Assembly: GCA_030068145.1 (NCBI GenBank)
Contig: JAPJBO010000168.1
Span: 1 to 64,000 of the forward strand
DNA: 64,000 bases
Direction of reading: 5' to 3'
Origin: Diplonema papillatum
Taxonomy: Eukaryota > Euglenozoa > Diplonemea > Diplonemida > Diplonemidae
The notes under the pieces are model-generated. The model ran no database searches. It was not told where the DNA came from and saw nothing but the letters and a program-made list of their open reading frames with translations. Numbering within the stretch: the stretch's first letter is position 1; the number at the start of each line of letters is the position of its first letter. Made by a program: the position numbers and the translations under genes. Shown piece after piece: positions 52,115 to 64,000 of this stretch.

Positions 52115-52830
52115 ATTGCAGAGAACGTGCTTAGAATGGACATGTGCCCCAATACCCGCACTGGTCCCATCTGCGCCGTGTTTCGGTCCTTCAAGCCACG
52201 GACACATAAGGCGGACCATCAGCGAACCCGTGTGCCTGCAGACAGCACAGCGGTGTGACTGGGTTGGCAGGCAGCAGTTTGTAGCTCGTCACATCATAGC
52301 CAGGACCACCCGCGCTACTAGAGCACAAGCGAATCCGTACAGCACCATTGCAGTCCGTCCGATTTGTAGGGTTGGGCAGGTGGGGGGATTGCAGAGAACG
52401 TGCTTGGAATGGGTATGTGCTCAACACCGCACTCGTCCCGTCTGCGCCGTGTTTCGGTCCGTTAAGCCACGGACACATAGGGCGGACCATCATCAGCGCG
52501 TAACCTGAGTGTCTGCAGACAGGACTGCGGTGCGAGTCTGGTTTGTCAGGCGGCTGTTCGTAGCTCGTCACAGCCAGGACCACCCGTGCTACTAGAGCAC
52601 AGGCGAATCCGTCACGGGGAGAAGGCCCCTACAACCGTGTCTGAGCAATCAGTTAAAAAACTCAGGGCACTCGCCCTGATTGTGACTGCGACTCGCTAGG
52701 CAGCACTGACTTGTCTTCTTTTTACGGTGGCAATCTGCGAAGTAAACTCCGCAGAGCACAGTGGACATGGGGTTGCCGTGTGCAGAGCACCAATGGTTGA
52801 AGTACCAAAAGGAAAAAAGTTGCGAGGAAG
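52115..52830. repeat. Dispersed repeat family B, two copies
   Basis: A partial copy (52115-52340) and a fuller copy (52389-52830) share GTGCTTGGAATGGGTATGTG, GTTTCGGTCC, CTGCAGACAG and CGGCTGTTCGTAGCTCGTC blocks in order. The family recurs at 53685-54110, 30245-30800 and in pieces near 400 and 11735-12150. Confidence 0.7.
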
Positions 52831-53056
52831 TAATCCTGCGTGCTGAGGGCAAGTCGCGTTACGCGAAGTACCCTAATGGTATGGGGGGGATTGCAAGAAC
52901 GTGCTTGGAATGGGTATGTGCTCAACACCGCACTGGTCCCGTCTGCTAGGGTTGGGCAGGGGGGGGGGGGGATGAGAGAGGGAGAGAGAGAGAGGAGCTA
53001 GAGGAACGAGGCCCTCTTCTCCCTTCCACTCGTTCTCCACACACGAATGCGCGGCC

Positions 53057-53173
53057 TCAATCGAAAGGTTCGCCCTCAATTTCTGCTGCAATACGCACAC
53101 AGCCGTTGACGAGGTAACCCGTGCCACTCAGGTTGGCGCGGTCGATGAACTTGAGCGGGCCCCAGCCTTTTCC
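53057..53173 (-). CDS. TRAF-type protein exon 3 (terminal)
   Basis: 38 codons plus TGA at 53059-53057. It reads GKGWGPLKFIDRANL and GTGYLVNGCVRIAAE, the closing strands of MATH domains. The acceptor CACACAG|GGAAAA follows a GT/AC-rich tract. Confidence 0.88.
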   Translation of the reverse strand, partial: GKGWGPLKFIDRANLSGTGYLVNGCVRIAAEIEGEPFD

Positions 53174-53648
53174 CTGTGTGTGTGTGTGGGTGTGTGTTTA
53201 AGTTCAGGGTATCGTCCGAATCGAAGTATAGCCCACTCACTTTCACCAGTTGGCTTGAGTTTCCGACACGCTGCTTTTGGGTCCTGCGACTCCTCTCCGA
53301 AGGGTGGGTGGACGGGGGACGCTCCGGGGACGGATAGAGCGTGGGAGGCTGTCAGCTTCTCCATCCGGCACTCGGCTCAAGACTTCTGTTTTCATCTTGC
53401 GGTGTTAGCTGCACGGAGTTTTCGGCCCCGTGCAACAGCTGAGTGTCTTTACACAGGCGGCACATCTCACCCGAGGATGTGGCAAGCTCTCTCTGTGCAA
53501 TGAGCTTGGCCTGACTACAAGCACCCGTCATGGTCGGCAGTCACTACCTGGGTCACAGTTTTGAGCCCTGTTCAGAGACTCGCTCGCACGGGGAAGTGGC
53601 GCGAATCACTTGTCGCCAAGCATTCTGCAATGCTGACGACTGCTACCC

Positions 53649-53687
<39 letters not shown>

Positions 53688-56600
53688 GATTGCAAGACCG
53701 TGCTTGGAATGGGTATGTGCTCAACACCGCACTCGTCCCGTCTGCGCCGTGTTTCGGTCCTTTAAGCCACGGACACATAAGGCGGACCATCATCAGCGCG
53801 GGACCTGAGTGTCTGCAGACAGGACTGCGGTGTGAGTCTGGTTTGCCAATAGATCGTCACAGCCAGGACCACCCGTGCTACTAGAGCACAGGCGAATCCG
53901 TACCGGGGAGGAGGCCCCTACAACCGTGTCTGAGCAATCAGTTAAAAAACTCAGGGTCCCCGCCCTGATTGTGACTGCGACTCGCTAGGCAGCACTGACT
54001 TGTCTTCTTTTTACGGTGGCAATCTGCGAAGCAAACTCCGCATAGCACAGTGGACATGGGGTTGCCGTGTGCAGCACCAATGGTTGAAGTACCAAAGGAA
54101 AAGAGTGGGAAATATTAGCGTAATGTGTAGGCAGGACACTGCCTCTCATGCATGTTTGATGCTGGCAGCGAGTCTTCTCCGAAGAAAGTGTAAAGTAGAA
54201 AAGGGGAAAAGGAAAAGGGTAAAGGGGTCGCAGGGAGTGTAGGACTCCGCAGGTAGGGTATGAAACCTTGAGGTACGAGTCCCTTTCTTATTTTTCACCG
54301 CGGTGTTGTGTGCATCTCGTTCTTCGTCTCAGGTTTCGCTCGTGAACGCAGACCAATCCAGAGTTTGAGATCATCAGCGTTGTAGTAGTAGTAGGGGGGG
54401 GAATCTTAGTTTCGTGTTCAGGCGCTACTTGCATCTCATGTGTTTGATGCTAGCATCAAGTCTTCTTCGCGGAATGCAGAGTCTTATTTTGTGTGATCCG
54501 CATGTCCGAACAAAAAGAGGAAATACCTTGTATTCCACCGTCCAGTCGTTTACGCTGTGCTTTTTGTCTTTTCGCGGGTCCTGGTTGAAGAGAATGAGCT
54601 TGAAGTCGACACGCTTGCTGTGGCCTTCGGCGAAGAGGTAAACTCCTGCATGTTGGTCGGGGCCCTGTTGTGTTGTATTTGTGTGACTGGGGGGGAACTT
54701 CCTTGATTATTATAGGCAGAACACCGCATGCTCGATATCCACTACGCAAAAATGAAGTCCAAATTTTCAAAAAGAAAGAGAGTTTGAAGAATGGCTAAAG
54801 ATAAAGTGGTGTCGCCTGAGGGGGTAATCTCAGGGTCGCCACGTGATAACGCCGTTAGAAAACGCTCTTGGGTGTGCAGCCAAAGAGTGCAGACGACTCG
54901 TCGCTTTCCCGCGGCGCAGACCCCGAGCGCAGCAAGTCCACTCGGCAGCCAGCTGCTGATGCAGAAAGGCAATCTGGAAGACACGATTTACCTCCTTTGA
55001 GATTTCGCAACTGGCAGTCTCCTCAAGGATTTCCTACAAAGCACACAACAAAAATACTCGACGTAGCTGCTTCGACTCCGAATGGAAGGGAGGAAATATA
55101 GAGGTACAGGGGAAAATACAATACAAACACATTCTGGTTTGTTCTTCGCTTACGCCACCGTGTGTTGTTTTCTCACTCAGGACTTTGACCCGTTGTATTT
55201 GTGTGATTTGTCGTGTAGGGTAGACCCGCATGACCTCACGTCCGTTCAACACGTGGTTCGGTAGTTACAGCACTTATATTTCCTCCCTTCCATTCGGAGT
55301 CGAAGCAGCTACGCCGAGTAGTTTTTGTTGTATTAACACCTGCTTGTAGGAAATCCTTGGGGAGACTGACACTTGCGAAATCTCAAAGGAGGTCAATTGT
55401 GTGTTCTCGCTTGCCTTTCTGCATCAGCAGCTGGCGGCCTGGACTTGCTGCGCTGGAGGGTTTTGCGCCGCGGGGAAGCGGGGTACGACGAGACGTCTGC
55501 ACTCTCTGGTTGCACACCCAAGAGGGTTCTCTTTTCTTTTTACACAAGCGCCAGCTTGGAAGGAAATGCTCGACGATGCTGCCAGACAAAGCACCGAAGG
55601 GATCCCAGAGGTAGAGGGGCGAATGCAATACAAACACAATCTGACTCGTTCTTCGCTTACACCACCGTGTGGTTGTTTCTTCACTCAGGACTTTGGCCTG
55701 TTGTGTTGGTGTGATTTATCGTGTAGGGGTAGACCCGCATGACCCCACGTCCGTTCAACACGTGGTTCGGCTTGGGATCTCTTCTGTTCTTCATCGAGCA
55801 TTTCCTTTCAAGCTGGCGCTTATCAGTGGCTTATATATGGGTCTGGTGCTCGGACCAAGTCCGAGCCAGCCTACTAGCTTGGGGGGGGTCAGCTGGTCGC
55901 CAGACCAGAGTTGGTCTGGAAACTGGTCTGGATGTGTGTGCGAAGGACCTGTTTTGTATCTTTACATGGCAGGTTCCAACGCTGCCAACTTTCTTTTTTG
56001 TACTGACATGTCCAGCGTGGTATGTTGTTCCAAAAAAGAAAAGGCGTCGTTGAGCACGTGTACCCCTTTTACGTCGGTAAGTACAAGAGTCGTTGGAAGT
56101 TGGAAGAGGAAGATCGCCGAACCACTCTTCGGTCTTTTTTAGTACTGCTGCTTGTTGGCTCTTGCCGTGCAGTAATTTTAGTCTTGTCATATAACAACTT
56201 CGCTCGTTGTGGCCTCTCGGCATTGTTTGCTGGAAAACTCTGTCGGGACTGCCGAAAGAATCTTCGCAGGCTGGTCCTCAGTTCTTACTGGGGACTGTGA
56301 GACATGTTGCAGACGCGTCACATCACTCGGAGAAGCGCTTGTGATAACGGCAATGAGCTGCCAGTAAGGCGCTACGAGGCCGAGGTCAAGCAAGGGCCAG
56401 CACAATGGGTTGCGTCAAAGAAAATCAAAGCTTCTAGAGGAGGGACCCAGACCAGCGTCTTTGGTAGGCCATCCGGGTGAATTTATCGGCCACATTAAGG
56501 GATCCAGGGACGTGCATAGCCTCGACAAAATTTCGGTCCAGAAGTTCAACCAGCTCATCGAGTAGTTCTTGCGTCTCAGATATCAGGGAATAACCTTTAT

Positions 56601-59600
56601 TCAGGATAGCGACCACAGTTGTGTTGTCCACCTCGATCTGAATCCTGAACCGGATGCCCGGTACGCAAATTCGTTTTACTGCCTGGACCGCCGCGTATAA
56701 CTCTTTTATGTTGATGTGGCTTTTAGTATAGCGATTCGGGAAAACACCGTGGGCAATGCTCTTTTCGGTAAGAACGTAAGCCCATCCCGACATAGACGCG
56801 TCGGAGACAGTCCGAACCGTGCATTCCGGCCGCAGCCACCGTTTCCAGCTGTTCGAGGCTAGTATGTCGACCTCTCTCGTGAGTATGGAACGGACAGGGT
56901 CCGGGATATCGCAGAGGGCGCTCCAAGCGATGTCCGGAGCGGAAACGGAGGACATCCAGCCCAACAACGTCTTGACGTGGTGGAGAGGCCGAGCCATGAC
57001 GTGGTACCGCCACATGATACAGCCTGCGACTCGCCAAAAATCTCTCAACGGGGACCTGCAGCGGAGTACCAATTGGAGGGCTGGCACAACGTTTTGAACC
57101 CACGTAGTGCTCAGTCTCCACTTCTTGTCTTGGAGATTCACTTCCATTCCAAGGAGCGAGGCTTCGGACGTCGGTCGGCCTTCCTCACCAAGTACAATTC
57201 CGTATCGGTCGCACAGCGAACACAATCGTCTTTGGGTGTTCCACAACTTTTCCTCGTGTATGTCTCCGAGTATGAAATTGTCGATCCACTCGATGTGAAC
57301 CGAAGAAGGAGAACTCTTCGCCGCAAGTCCACCGATAGACTCGGCCACAGCTTGGCTCGCTTGAGGTGCTGGCGAGTAACCCATCGGTAGCCGAGTTAAC
57401 CTGCGTTTCGCAGACCCGACTCTAAACGAGAAAAACTTTCTCACTGAGGTCGGCAGCAAAAACTGGTAAAAAAAACCTTTCGCGTCATTCTCACAAACGA
57501 AGTTACATTGCATGAGTTTCAGCAGCATTGAGTTGTACGAGGGAAGGTGGCATGGCGGAACCGGGTGTCCCGACATTCTCACCGCTTCATTCACCCCCTT
57601 GCACGAGAGAATGAACCTGAGTACCCCGGCCTTCTTTTTAGCAACTGTGAAGGCGCCGTGGAACCAGGATCTTTCCGCCTCCGACCGGGGGACTGCCTCA
57701 CAGAGACCGATTTCCTCTAGTCTTTTAAGGTGCTGTTTCAACTTAGTGTTAGGGGGGCCTGGGGCGTTCTTGAACTCGGTCGAAAGGATATCCTCGAGGA
57801 AAGCGGGATTTCGAAACCACTTCAAATTGATCTCTAAGGCAGGGAAGTCTCGTAGCAACAGGTCAGTGTCCACCCACGATTCAGTGATGCTGTCGACGAG
57901 GCCCTCAAAGCAGGCCTTTGTGGCACGGGAGCCTCGGGGCATCTCGTGGTCCACCCACCTCATGGCGTAATCATATGTATGCAGTTTACTTAAGCTGCGG
58001 GCCACATTAGGAGCCCAGAAGGGACGGTCGAAACCTACTGCAGAATTCCGGCCCCCCGGATTGTTCCGCTCGTCGACTCCCAAGTCTCCATCGGGGTATA
58101 GAACCTCACGTTCTTCACGTCTACGTGCCTCCCCATTGCTTGCGCCGCTTGTTCGCCACCCACCCGGGCGATCTCGGTGAGTGCACTGTGGCGAATCATG
58201 TGACTGGTGACCCCAAGATGGCCTCTGAGCCACTTGTTGTAGGCTGCGATGCTTAGGCCCGGAAGCAGGAGAGTTGATCTCTGTCGTCTCCACCAGCTGA
58301 TCACGGTCTGGAACACCCATCCCGTCTTCGGTATGAGGATCCCTTGACCTTGGTGCGTAGGGTCGGTCTTCCCCCCTACGAGAAGTACGAGGAAAAACTC
58401 TTGTTTCTCCTTTATGTGTCCGACCTGGAGACGTTCCAGGTCCACAAAACGAGACGCGAGGCTCCATTGGGCGGCCAACGCCACCTTGTATAACCCTGTG
58501 GATTTCGCCAGCAGTCCAAGAACCTGGCTCTTGGAGACCAGTTTCGTCTCCAGGAGTTCCCTTCTCTCGAGCTCTCTCTCCTTCAAGTGCAGTGCTTTTC
58601 GAAAAGCCTTTAGCGGGGGGATATCGGCCATCATCCAGTATGTCACGTACTGGCTGGCTGAGCCTGGTTGGATTTCCTTCGCATCGATTTTTCGTTGCAG
58701 CCACATGAGGAAACCCATCTCTCTTGAGATTTCCGGGTCCAACTGTCGTAGCTGCTGAATGAATAGCTGAGCCCGGGTCACCACCGACGTCATAGCCGAG
58801 GAGGTAGTGTCTTTGTAACACTCGGCCAGCGTTCTCAACGTCTCTTGACGCAGCCCCTGGACAGCCTCTGGGCTGATCAGGTAGTCGGCCTTCTGGGGGC
58901 GGCCCCGACTCCGCTTCAGCGGTTGGAGAGGACTTGGCGCGGGGGGAGTCGTTCATACGGACTTCCGCCCGTTTCCCGACTTCGAGAGGGTTTCGGTCCT
59001 TCTCCTCTTGGAGAATTCACCTTCGGACGAGGCTCTCTTGAGCCCGTCCGTGTTCCTCCTTCTCCTGTCCTCCTCGTTGGCCACCTCGACAGCTCGCAGG
59101 GCGTTTCTTAACACTGTGCGAGAGAACTCAGAGGCATCTACCAACTGCAGCTTGGACTCCCAAGCCAGTTGTTGAGGCATACCCTGCAGCTTGCGGATTC
59201 TTAGGGCCTCGAGGCGAACCAGCAGTTGATGGGCAACCTGTAGGACTTGTCTCGAGTCCTTCGGCACAGGGAGGAGTCTGTCCAAGACAGAAAACAGGAC
59301 ACGGGTCTCGTGCACGTACGCAGGTACACTGGCCTTGAAGTCTTCTTCAATGGGCCCGTAACGGTAGCGCACTTCGGTCATCATCTGACTCTTCTGGTTA
59401 GAGGTTGCAACCTTCGGTACCCATGAGTTTGCCATTCGTATGTCAAACTCTCCAATTCCCTCTTGGGTTTTGGTTTGGGCAAGAAGATGTTCTACGAGCG
59501 CCTTTAAGGGCCCTGGTGGTGTTTGTTCGAGCAATTCGTCGACGTCGACGCCGGCGATGTTTGAGCCCGGGTTCGGACGGCTCTCGAGTACTGCGTCCAC

Positions 59601-62600
59601 GCCTTCCATCTCCCGATCGTCCTCCCACTTCTGACCCCGCTGCAGAAGCCACGTACAGACCGGGCAGACCCATTCGTCTTCCCCCATTCGGTCCACGAAG
59701 CCCTGGGCAGTGCTCTTGCACCCCAGGTTTGCCTTCAGGCAATACGCGATCGCCGTGAGGCCGCATCTGAAGCAGTGGGTCAGCCCTTCCCCGGCATGGC
59801 TCTTTGAGCACATAGGGAAAATGCAAGCGCCGTCTTCCTCGGCTCGGATAATTCCCGGGGGCACCGACACCTTCGTCTGGATCGAAGACCAGTCGAAAGA
59901 GCCCCCGTCGAAGTCGCTTCTCAGAACGGACATATTTTTAGCACGTGTTTTATTTGTGTGTGCGAAGGACCTGTTTTGTATCTTTACATGGCAGGTTCCA
60001 ACGCTGCCAACTTTCTTTTTTGTACTGACATGTCCAGCGTGGTATGTTGTTCCAAAAAAAAAATCTCAGCCATTATTATTTTCTTATTAGTACATCTGTA
60101 CTGACGGGAACATTTCCGGAACAACGGTTGCACATGAAAGAGAAAACGAAGCCAACGAAAAAGTGCTAATACAGGGAACCCCCCCCAGAGAGGTTTATAC
60201 CCTGTACACGCGAAGAACAAGAAACTTTTGCCTTATCATTTTCATCACCTTTGGTCAGTTGATGCTGATCGTCCGTTGCTTCGTTTATCAGTGCAAGCCC
60301 CAACTCCGGAAATGTTCCCTGAGGAACCGGCTACCCACAGTGTACTACACACTGTGGACTACAGTGTGTACAGGGTACCACAGTGTACTACCACCTTGCA
60401 CCACGGGGTACCACAGTGACCACAGTGTACTACCACCGTGTTCAACCACCGGGTGCCACAGTGTGGCGCCAATGCGGAGAAGCACATCGACCAACATGTT
60501 TGCGCTGCTACACAATGCAACCGCTACCGCTCTTTCTGAAGACAATGAGGCGGCGAGAGAAGTGTCTGAGCACATGCAGAAGAAGGGACCGATGTTCGCG
60601 TTGTTTCTTTACGAGGTCACCCTCCCAGTTGTTGCGCACTTCTCGTCAGCTCTGCAGAAGGCTTCGTCGTTCTTCGCGCAAGTTGTGTCTCCGAAGGGGC
60701 ACTACAAGAAAAAGATCTTGGACATCGCCAATGAACCAAAGCAGTATACGAAGTACTTCAACTGCCACATGGTCCTCAACGCAGCAACAACAGGCATCTT
60801 TCAGCAACCGTGGGCGACACACGAAGAGCTGACGACGTGGCACCACAGCGTTGCAGTGCCATACCTCAAGGCTCTGGCAAAGGCCTTCGATGAAGAGTTG
60901 GGAACGTCAGCTTGCCTGCAGGCGTTCTCGCTCTACGATCCCAAGGGCCCAACATTCGCCAACGGGAAGATCGACTTGGTTGCTGCCAAAAAGGAGCTGG
61001 GGCACATTCTCGCCCACTGCTCCGGGCCGCATACTTCCAAGAACTGTTCGGAAGAAAAAACTGACATAGTCGCTTGTGGCCCCTTTCTTTCCGAGAACCG
61101 TCGGACTGCTCTGCTCCACGAACTCGAGCCGTTCTGCGCGGAGATCGTGCGGCAGCAATGGGCGTCATTGGAAGACGTCATGCTGGGGCTGCTGAAGTCA
61201 TCGAACCTTTCGACGGCATTTCCAGAGACAAACAATCTGTTTGCCATTGCTGTTGTCCTGCCAATGGGGACAGCATCGGTCGAGCGTGTCTTTTCAAACA
61301 TGAAAAGGGTGTTGACAAAAGCCAGGAAGAGGCTTCACGAGCAGACGCTGACCGACGTGCCGTATGAACGTGGCAGCGGCATCCCGAGGAGCGCTATGGA
61401 GGCGTACCTCAATGCGTGGATTGCGAGCCCACGAACGCTGAACTTCGCCACGCGGCCGGAGTATGAAAAACGTGCGTCGACAAAGTGGGGGTCATGCGCA
61501 AAAATATGATGACTAACCCAAGGCTGCTGCAATCGGCCCTTCATTGACGCTGTTGTTGGCCTGCTCGTCCCTTTGTTTCCCGTAGCAGGCGTATGGCTTT
61601 CTTCGTTCTCTGTCCACCATCCCACCGCTATCCGGTACGATTTCGCTCTGCAGGCATTCGTTGCCGAACGGGGGTGGCTGCCCTCCTGCAACACCCCCTG
61701 TGCACAAAATTTGGATACAGACCAGTTTACCAGTTCTGGGCTCGGGGGTCGAGGTCAGAGCTAGTATGCTGGTCCGAGCAAGGAAAAAAAAAAAAAAAAA
61801 AAAAAGCACAACTTGATGAGGCCAGTAGTAGTACTACATTACTAGGAAAAAAAAAAAAAAAAAGGCACAACTTGATGAGGGGCCAGTAGTAGTACTACAT
61901 TACTGGACAGTTACGTGGGAGGACTTTTTATATATAAGGCCCTGCGCTTATGTAAAAAAAAAAAAAAAAAAAAAAACGGTGGCAGCTACCTCGAAGTCGA
62001 CGCCGAGGTACCACGTGTGCCGCTTGGCGGAGAATTTGCGGCTGTAAACGGGTGCCTTTTTGAGGACGAAGTTGGGGATGACCCAGATGAACCGCTGGTC
62101 GCAGCGTTGGTGGATCTCGAGTTCCTGCTGCAGGGTCAGCTGCTCTTCCTGCAGGCGCAGGATGGCGGTGTTGGCAAGGAGGAGGTGGGACGTTATTTCG
62201 GTCTGCAGGTGTTCGGGCAGCGACCGGCGCGTGACGTTGGCTTCGCAGCCGTGCATAGCGAACGGGCAAGACACCAGGGCGTGGTCACACTTTTCAGCGT
62301 GCCTCTCGTAGTCGCTGAGCACGCCACGCCACGAGCACCCGGAGCTCCGCCGGTACTTGCAGTGCACGTTCAGCGACGTGATCTTCCGCTGGGTACGCAC
62401 GTCTTTCCGGACCTGGTCGACCGTCAGCGGGATGCGGCAGATCGGGCAGTCCTTCTTCCTCTCCAGCGCCATGTGGATGCAGCCCCTGCAGAACAGGTGC
62501 CCGCACTCCTCCGTCACGCAGGGGTCGTTGCACGGCCCCATGCAGATCCCGCACTGCAAGTCCTCGGGAACCGGATCGCAGAACGGAATGTCCGAGCCCA

Positions 62601-62658
62601 TGTCCAGGTCTTCCTTCGTGGTCGACCCACTCAGGCGCCGGTGCGCAGCGGCAGGCAT
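53057..62658 (-). CDS. TRAF-type protein: RING, TRAF zinc finger, MATH; 3 exons, 307 aa
   Basis: A TRAF-like protein, probably a cytosolic E3 ubiquitin ligase or adaptor. Exons are 62658-61990, 54664-54527 and 53173-53057. All junctions are GT-AG and phase 0. Residues 36-74 are a C3HC4 RING (C36, C39, C52, H54, C57, C60, C71, C74). About 100-151 are TRAF-type Cys/His fingers, about 155-186 a short coiled coil, and 190-307 a MATH (TRAF-C) domain that becomes complete only after joining all three exons (VIPNF, FKLILFNQD, GWGPLKF, GTGYLVNG). The first ATG in the conserved frame is at 62658. The open frame continues to 62772 without ATG, so an upstream exon is possible. Intron 1 (7.3 kb) holds a DIRS-like element and a hAT remnant. 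The domain set is that of TRAF6-like proteins. Confidence 0.88.
53651..54190. repeat. TRAF intron 2 contents: GT run, family B, family F
   Basis: A (GT)n run at 53651-53685 is followed by a good family-B copy (53685-54110) and a family-F unit (54115-54190). A further F unit lies at 54405-54470 just before exon 2. None codes. Confidence 0.65.
54527..54664 (-). CDS. TRAF-type protein exon 2
   Basis: A 46-codon exon reading GPDQHAGVYLFAEG through FKLILFNQDP to WTVEYK, the central MATH strands. Acceptor CAACAG|GGCCCC and donor TACAAG|GTATTT, both phase 0. It lies 7.3 kb from exon 1. Confidence 0.87.
54985..55840. mobile_element. MITE-like repeats, family K copies 2 and 3
   Basis: Two family-K copies (about 55045-55330 and 55560-55835) with flanking family-A-like ends (GCAACTGGCAGTCTCCTCAAGG at 55008) lie in TRAF intron 1. 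They are partly inverted relative to each other, with GGAGGAAATATA at both sides of the first. Confidence 0.6.
55932..60061 (-). mobile_element. DIRS-like retroelement, looks whole
   Basis: This tyrosine-recombinase retroelement lies in TRAF intron 1, in the same orientation as the gene. Direct repeats of ~106 bp bound it (55932-56038 and 59955-60061). Parts in order on the minus strand: a Gag-like frame with a Cys-rich motif (about 59933-58953), a tyrosine recombinase frame with the HxxR...GH...Y signature (about 58838-58035), and a reverse transcriptase/RNase H frame (about 58956-56434) that overlaps the recombinase, as is usual in DIRS elements. All three frames are long and open, so the element looks whole and fairly young. 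Confidence 0.85.
60163..61509 (+). mobile_element. hAT-family transposase remnant (C-terminal part)
   Basis: The open frame reaches 448 codons, but only about the last 310 (from FALLHNATATALSEDNEA) look like hAT transposase. They end in the dimerisation block AIAVVLPMGTASVERVFSNM. The first ~130 codons cross ACCACAGTG mini-repeats (60330-60480) and are not convincing. The BED finger and the N-terminal catalytic part of a usual 600-700-aa hAT protein are missing, so it is a truncated relic or lacks upstream exons. It lies in TRAF intron 1, opposite to the gene. A diverged copy of its left flank is at 44150-44420. Confidence 0.75.
61780..61975. repeat. Duplicated poly-A tracts near the TRAF exon 1 donor
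   Basis: Two copies of a ~60-bp unit (poly-A, GGCACAACTTGATGAGG.CCAG, TAGTAGTACTACATTACT) are followed by a third A22 run ending at 61975, 15 bases beyond the exon donor. On the gene strand these are long T tracts at the start of intron 1. Confidence 0.7.
61990..62658 (-). CDS. TRAF-type protein exon 1
   Basis: Encodes residues 1-223: RING, TRAF fingers, coiled coil and the first MATH strands (FIWVIPNF to WYLGVDFE). The donor is TTCGAG|GTAGCT; reading past it runs into a poly-A/T tract. The first eight bases after the donor match no coding continuation. Confidence 0.9.
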
Positions 62659-62799
62659 GCCGCTGCTGAGGCTGACTTCCTTGCTGGCCTGAATTTTGAC
62701 GATCTTTTGGGGGGCGGGGTCGGGTTGGGGGGGGGGGGGGTTTGACGACGGGTGGCGACGACGCGCGCACACAGGTGTGTGTTGTTATATTGTTATTCT

Positions 62800-63118
<319 letters not shown>

Positions 63119-63886
63119 TTTCTTTGTTTTCGACTGTTGGTTGAAGTTGTTTCAAGTTGTTGTTTTTCAACTGAATGTGTTCGCATGAGGATCCGAGTCT
63201 CCGGGTGACCATCATCAAAAGGGTTCCGCACTGGGTAATCGTATGGAACTCAGGAGAACTACGTACCATGGTATACAGCGAGTGTATATCGAGTGTTTAC
63301 AGGGTACCAAAATGGTCCTCAGGAGTACGACGTACCAGTATACATCGGTATACACGGTGGGGTCCAGCTTCAGAAGCTGGAGTGAAAGCTGGAGTTAGAA
63401 AGGCGGGTGCCACACCCGCTTTTCGGGTGTGGATTTACACGCGTTTCACCCGCCTTTCGGGTGTGATACGTTCTCGGGCACACCCTCTATAATTCCAGCT
63501 CACCGTGTACAGGGTACTCTGTAGGTAGTAGGCATGTATCCACCACCACGTCGTAGTCCGTGTGATACCACGTAGATGGATGAAACCCCGGGTTCGTACC
63601 GACACAAAACGTGATTCGAAGTGGCAGGTGCGAAAGGCCCTCTGCGCACCTACGCGTCAAAGGAGTTGAACCCGTCCACAGGTTCCGGACGGTGCAGTTG
63701 TGCTGCCTTCCTGGTATCGCTTCGCCACGTCAACGCCCACAAGAGAGGGGGAGAAAAGCCAATACGGCCGGCCGGACACGTGTACTCTTGGGCCCGCGTT
63801 TTATCTTTTTCCTGGGGCCCGCCTTGCTTGCGGGAGAACGGCGTGCTTCGAACTCCAACTTAGAATTCGCGGGGATAGCGGCAAGA
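63119..63886. other. Repeat-derived spacer
   Basis: No gene supported. A dispersed 60-bp motif copy is at 63183-63225. A copy of the AGCTTCAGAAGCTGGAG repeat with CACCCGC inverted stretches is at 63358-63490; a relative of it lies on the minus strand at 51150-51250. GTATAC-rich short repeats are near 63265-63355. Confidence 0.45.
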
Positions 63887-64000
63887 AATACTCGAGGGAC
63901 TGCCTTGTGCTCATTTCGAAGGAGGCTAGAGGGGGAGAAAACAATACGACTACAAAGTGGGTCTTTTTTGTTGAACGCTTACGCCCGTCACTAAAGCCAG
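63887..64000 (+). mobile_element. MITE-like palindromic repeat, family A copy 6 (cut by window end)
   Basis: The left half of the family-A element, near-identical to copies 1, 2 and 5, runs off the end of the window. Confidence 0.7.

Noticed and set aside
60163-60550. N-terminal 130 codons of the hAT frame as transposase
   Set aside because: They cross ACCACAGTG mini-repeats and a dispersed flank also present near 44150-44420. Only the later part shows hAT features.

Overview
The window is eukaryotic nuclear DNA. Protein-coding exons are GC-rich and are joined by canonical GT-AG introns. Most of the rest is mobile-element debris, satellites, microsatellites and short dispersed repeats. The host genes found (a P5A-type ATPase, a TRAF-type RING protein, a DUF985 cupin) occur across eukaryotes. 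Together with tyrosine-recombinase (DIRS-like) retroelements, hAT relatives and element-stuffed introns, they suggest a protist or alga with an expanded genome. I cannot name the lineage from sequence alone.

Left part (1-12.1 kb), minus-strand genes. A 620-aa protein of unknown function (947-2809) has nine 16-residue repeats. It is followed upstream by an array of partial copies of its own 5' end (2984-5203). A broken retroelement piece lies near 5.8-6.5 kb. An intact 217-aa DUF985/cupin_5 gene (7618-8271) has a 3'-half copy on one side. On the other side are seven 115-bp repeats of its start region and four copies of its 5' half (to 11016).

Centre-left (12.66-28.83 kb, minus strand). What look like scattered ATPase fragments are seven exons of one P5A ATPase gene (ATP13A1/Spf1 family). 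All six introns are GT-AG, every junction phase agrees, and the predicted protein is 1,190 aa, close to the family length. Its introns hold a TIR transposon (about 20265-24395) with a C2H2-finger frame, an insertion inside one TIR, a hAT remnant, a pentanucleotide microsatellite, tandem repeats and decoy copies of its own exons.

Centre (28.8-53 kb). This part holds a 958-bp TIR element with two outward-facing tRNA-like units and a 4-bp target duplication, further tRNA-like units, and an uncharacterised 770-aa open frame (33684-35996). It also holds a 41-bp satellite (36.6-42.06 kb) interrupted by a young tyrosine-recombinase-type retroelement with repeated ends and no target duplication. The remainder is dispersed repeat families.

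Right part (53.06-62.66 kb, minus strand). A RING/TRAF-finger/MATH protein is encoded by three exons (307 aa, all phase 0). Its 7.3-kb first intron contains a whole-looking DIRS-like element and a hAT transposase remnant. A long TTG microsatellite sits just upstream of the gene.

A recurring theme is local duplication of gene 5' ends, seen at three of the host loci. The host genes share no obvious pathway: ER membrane-protein quality control, ubiquitin ligation or signalling, and a cupin of uncertain substrate.
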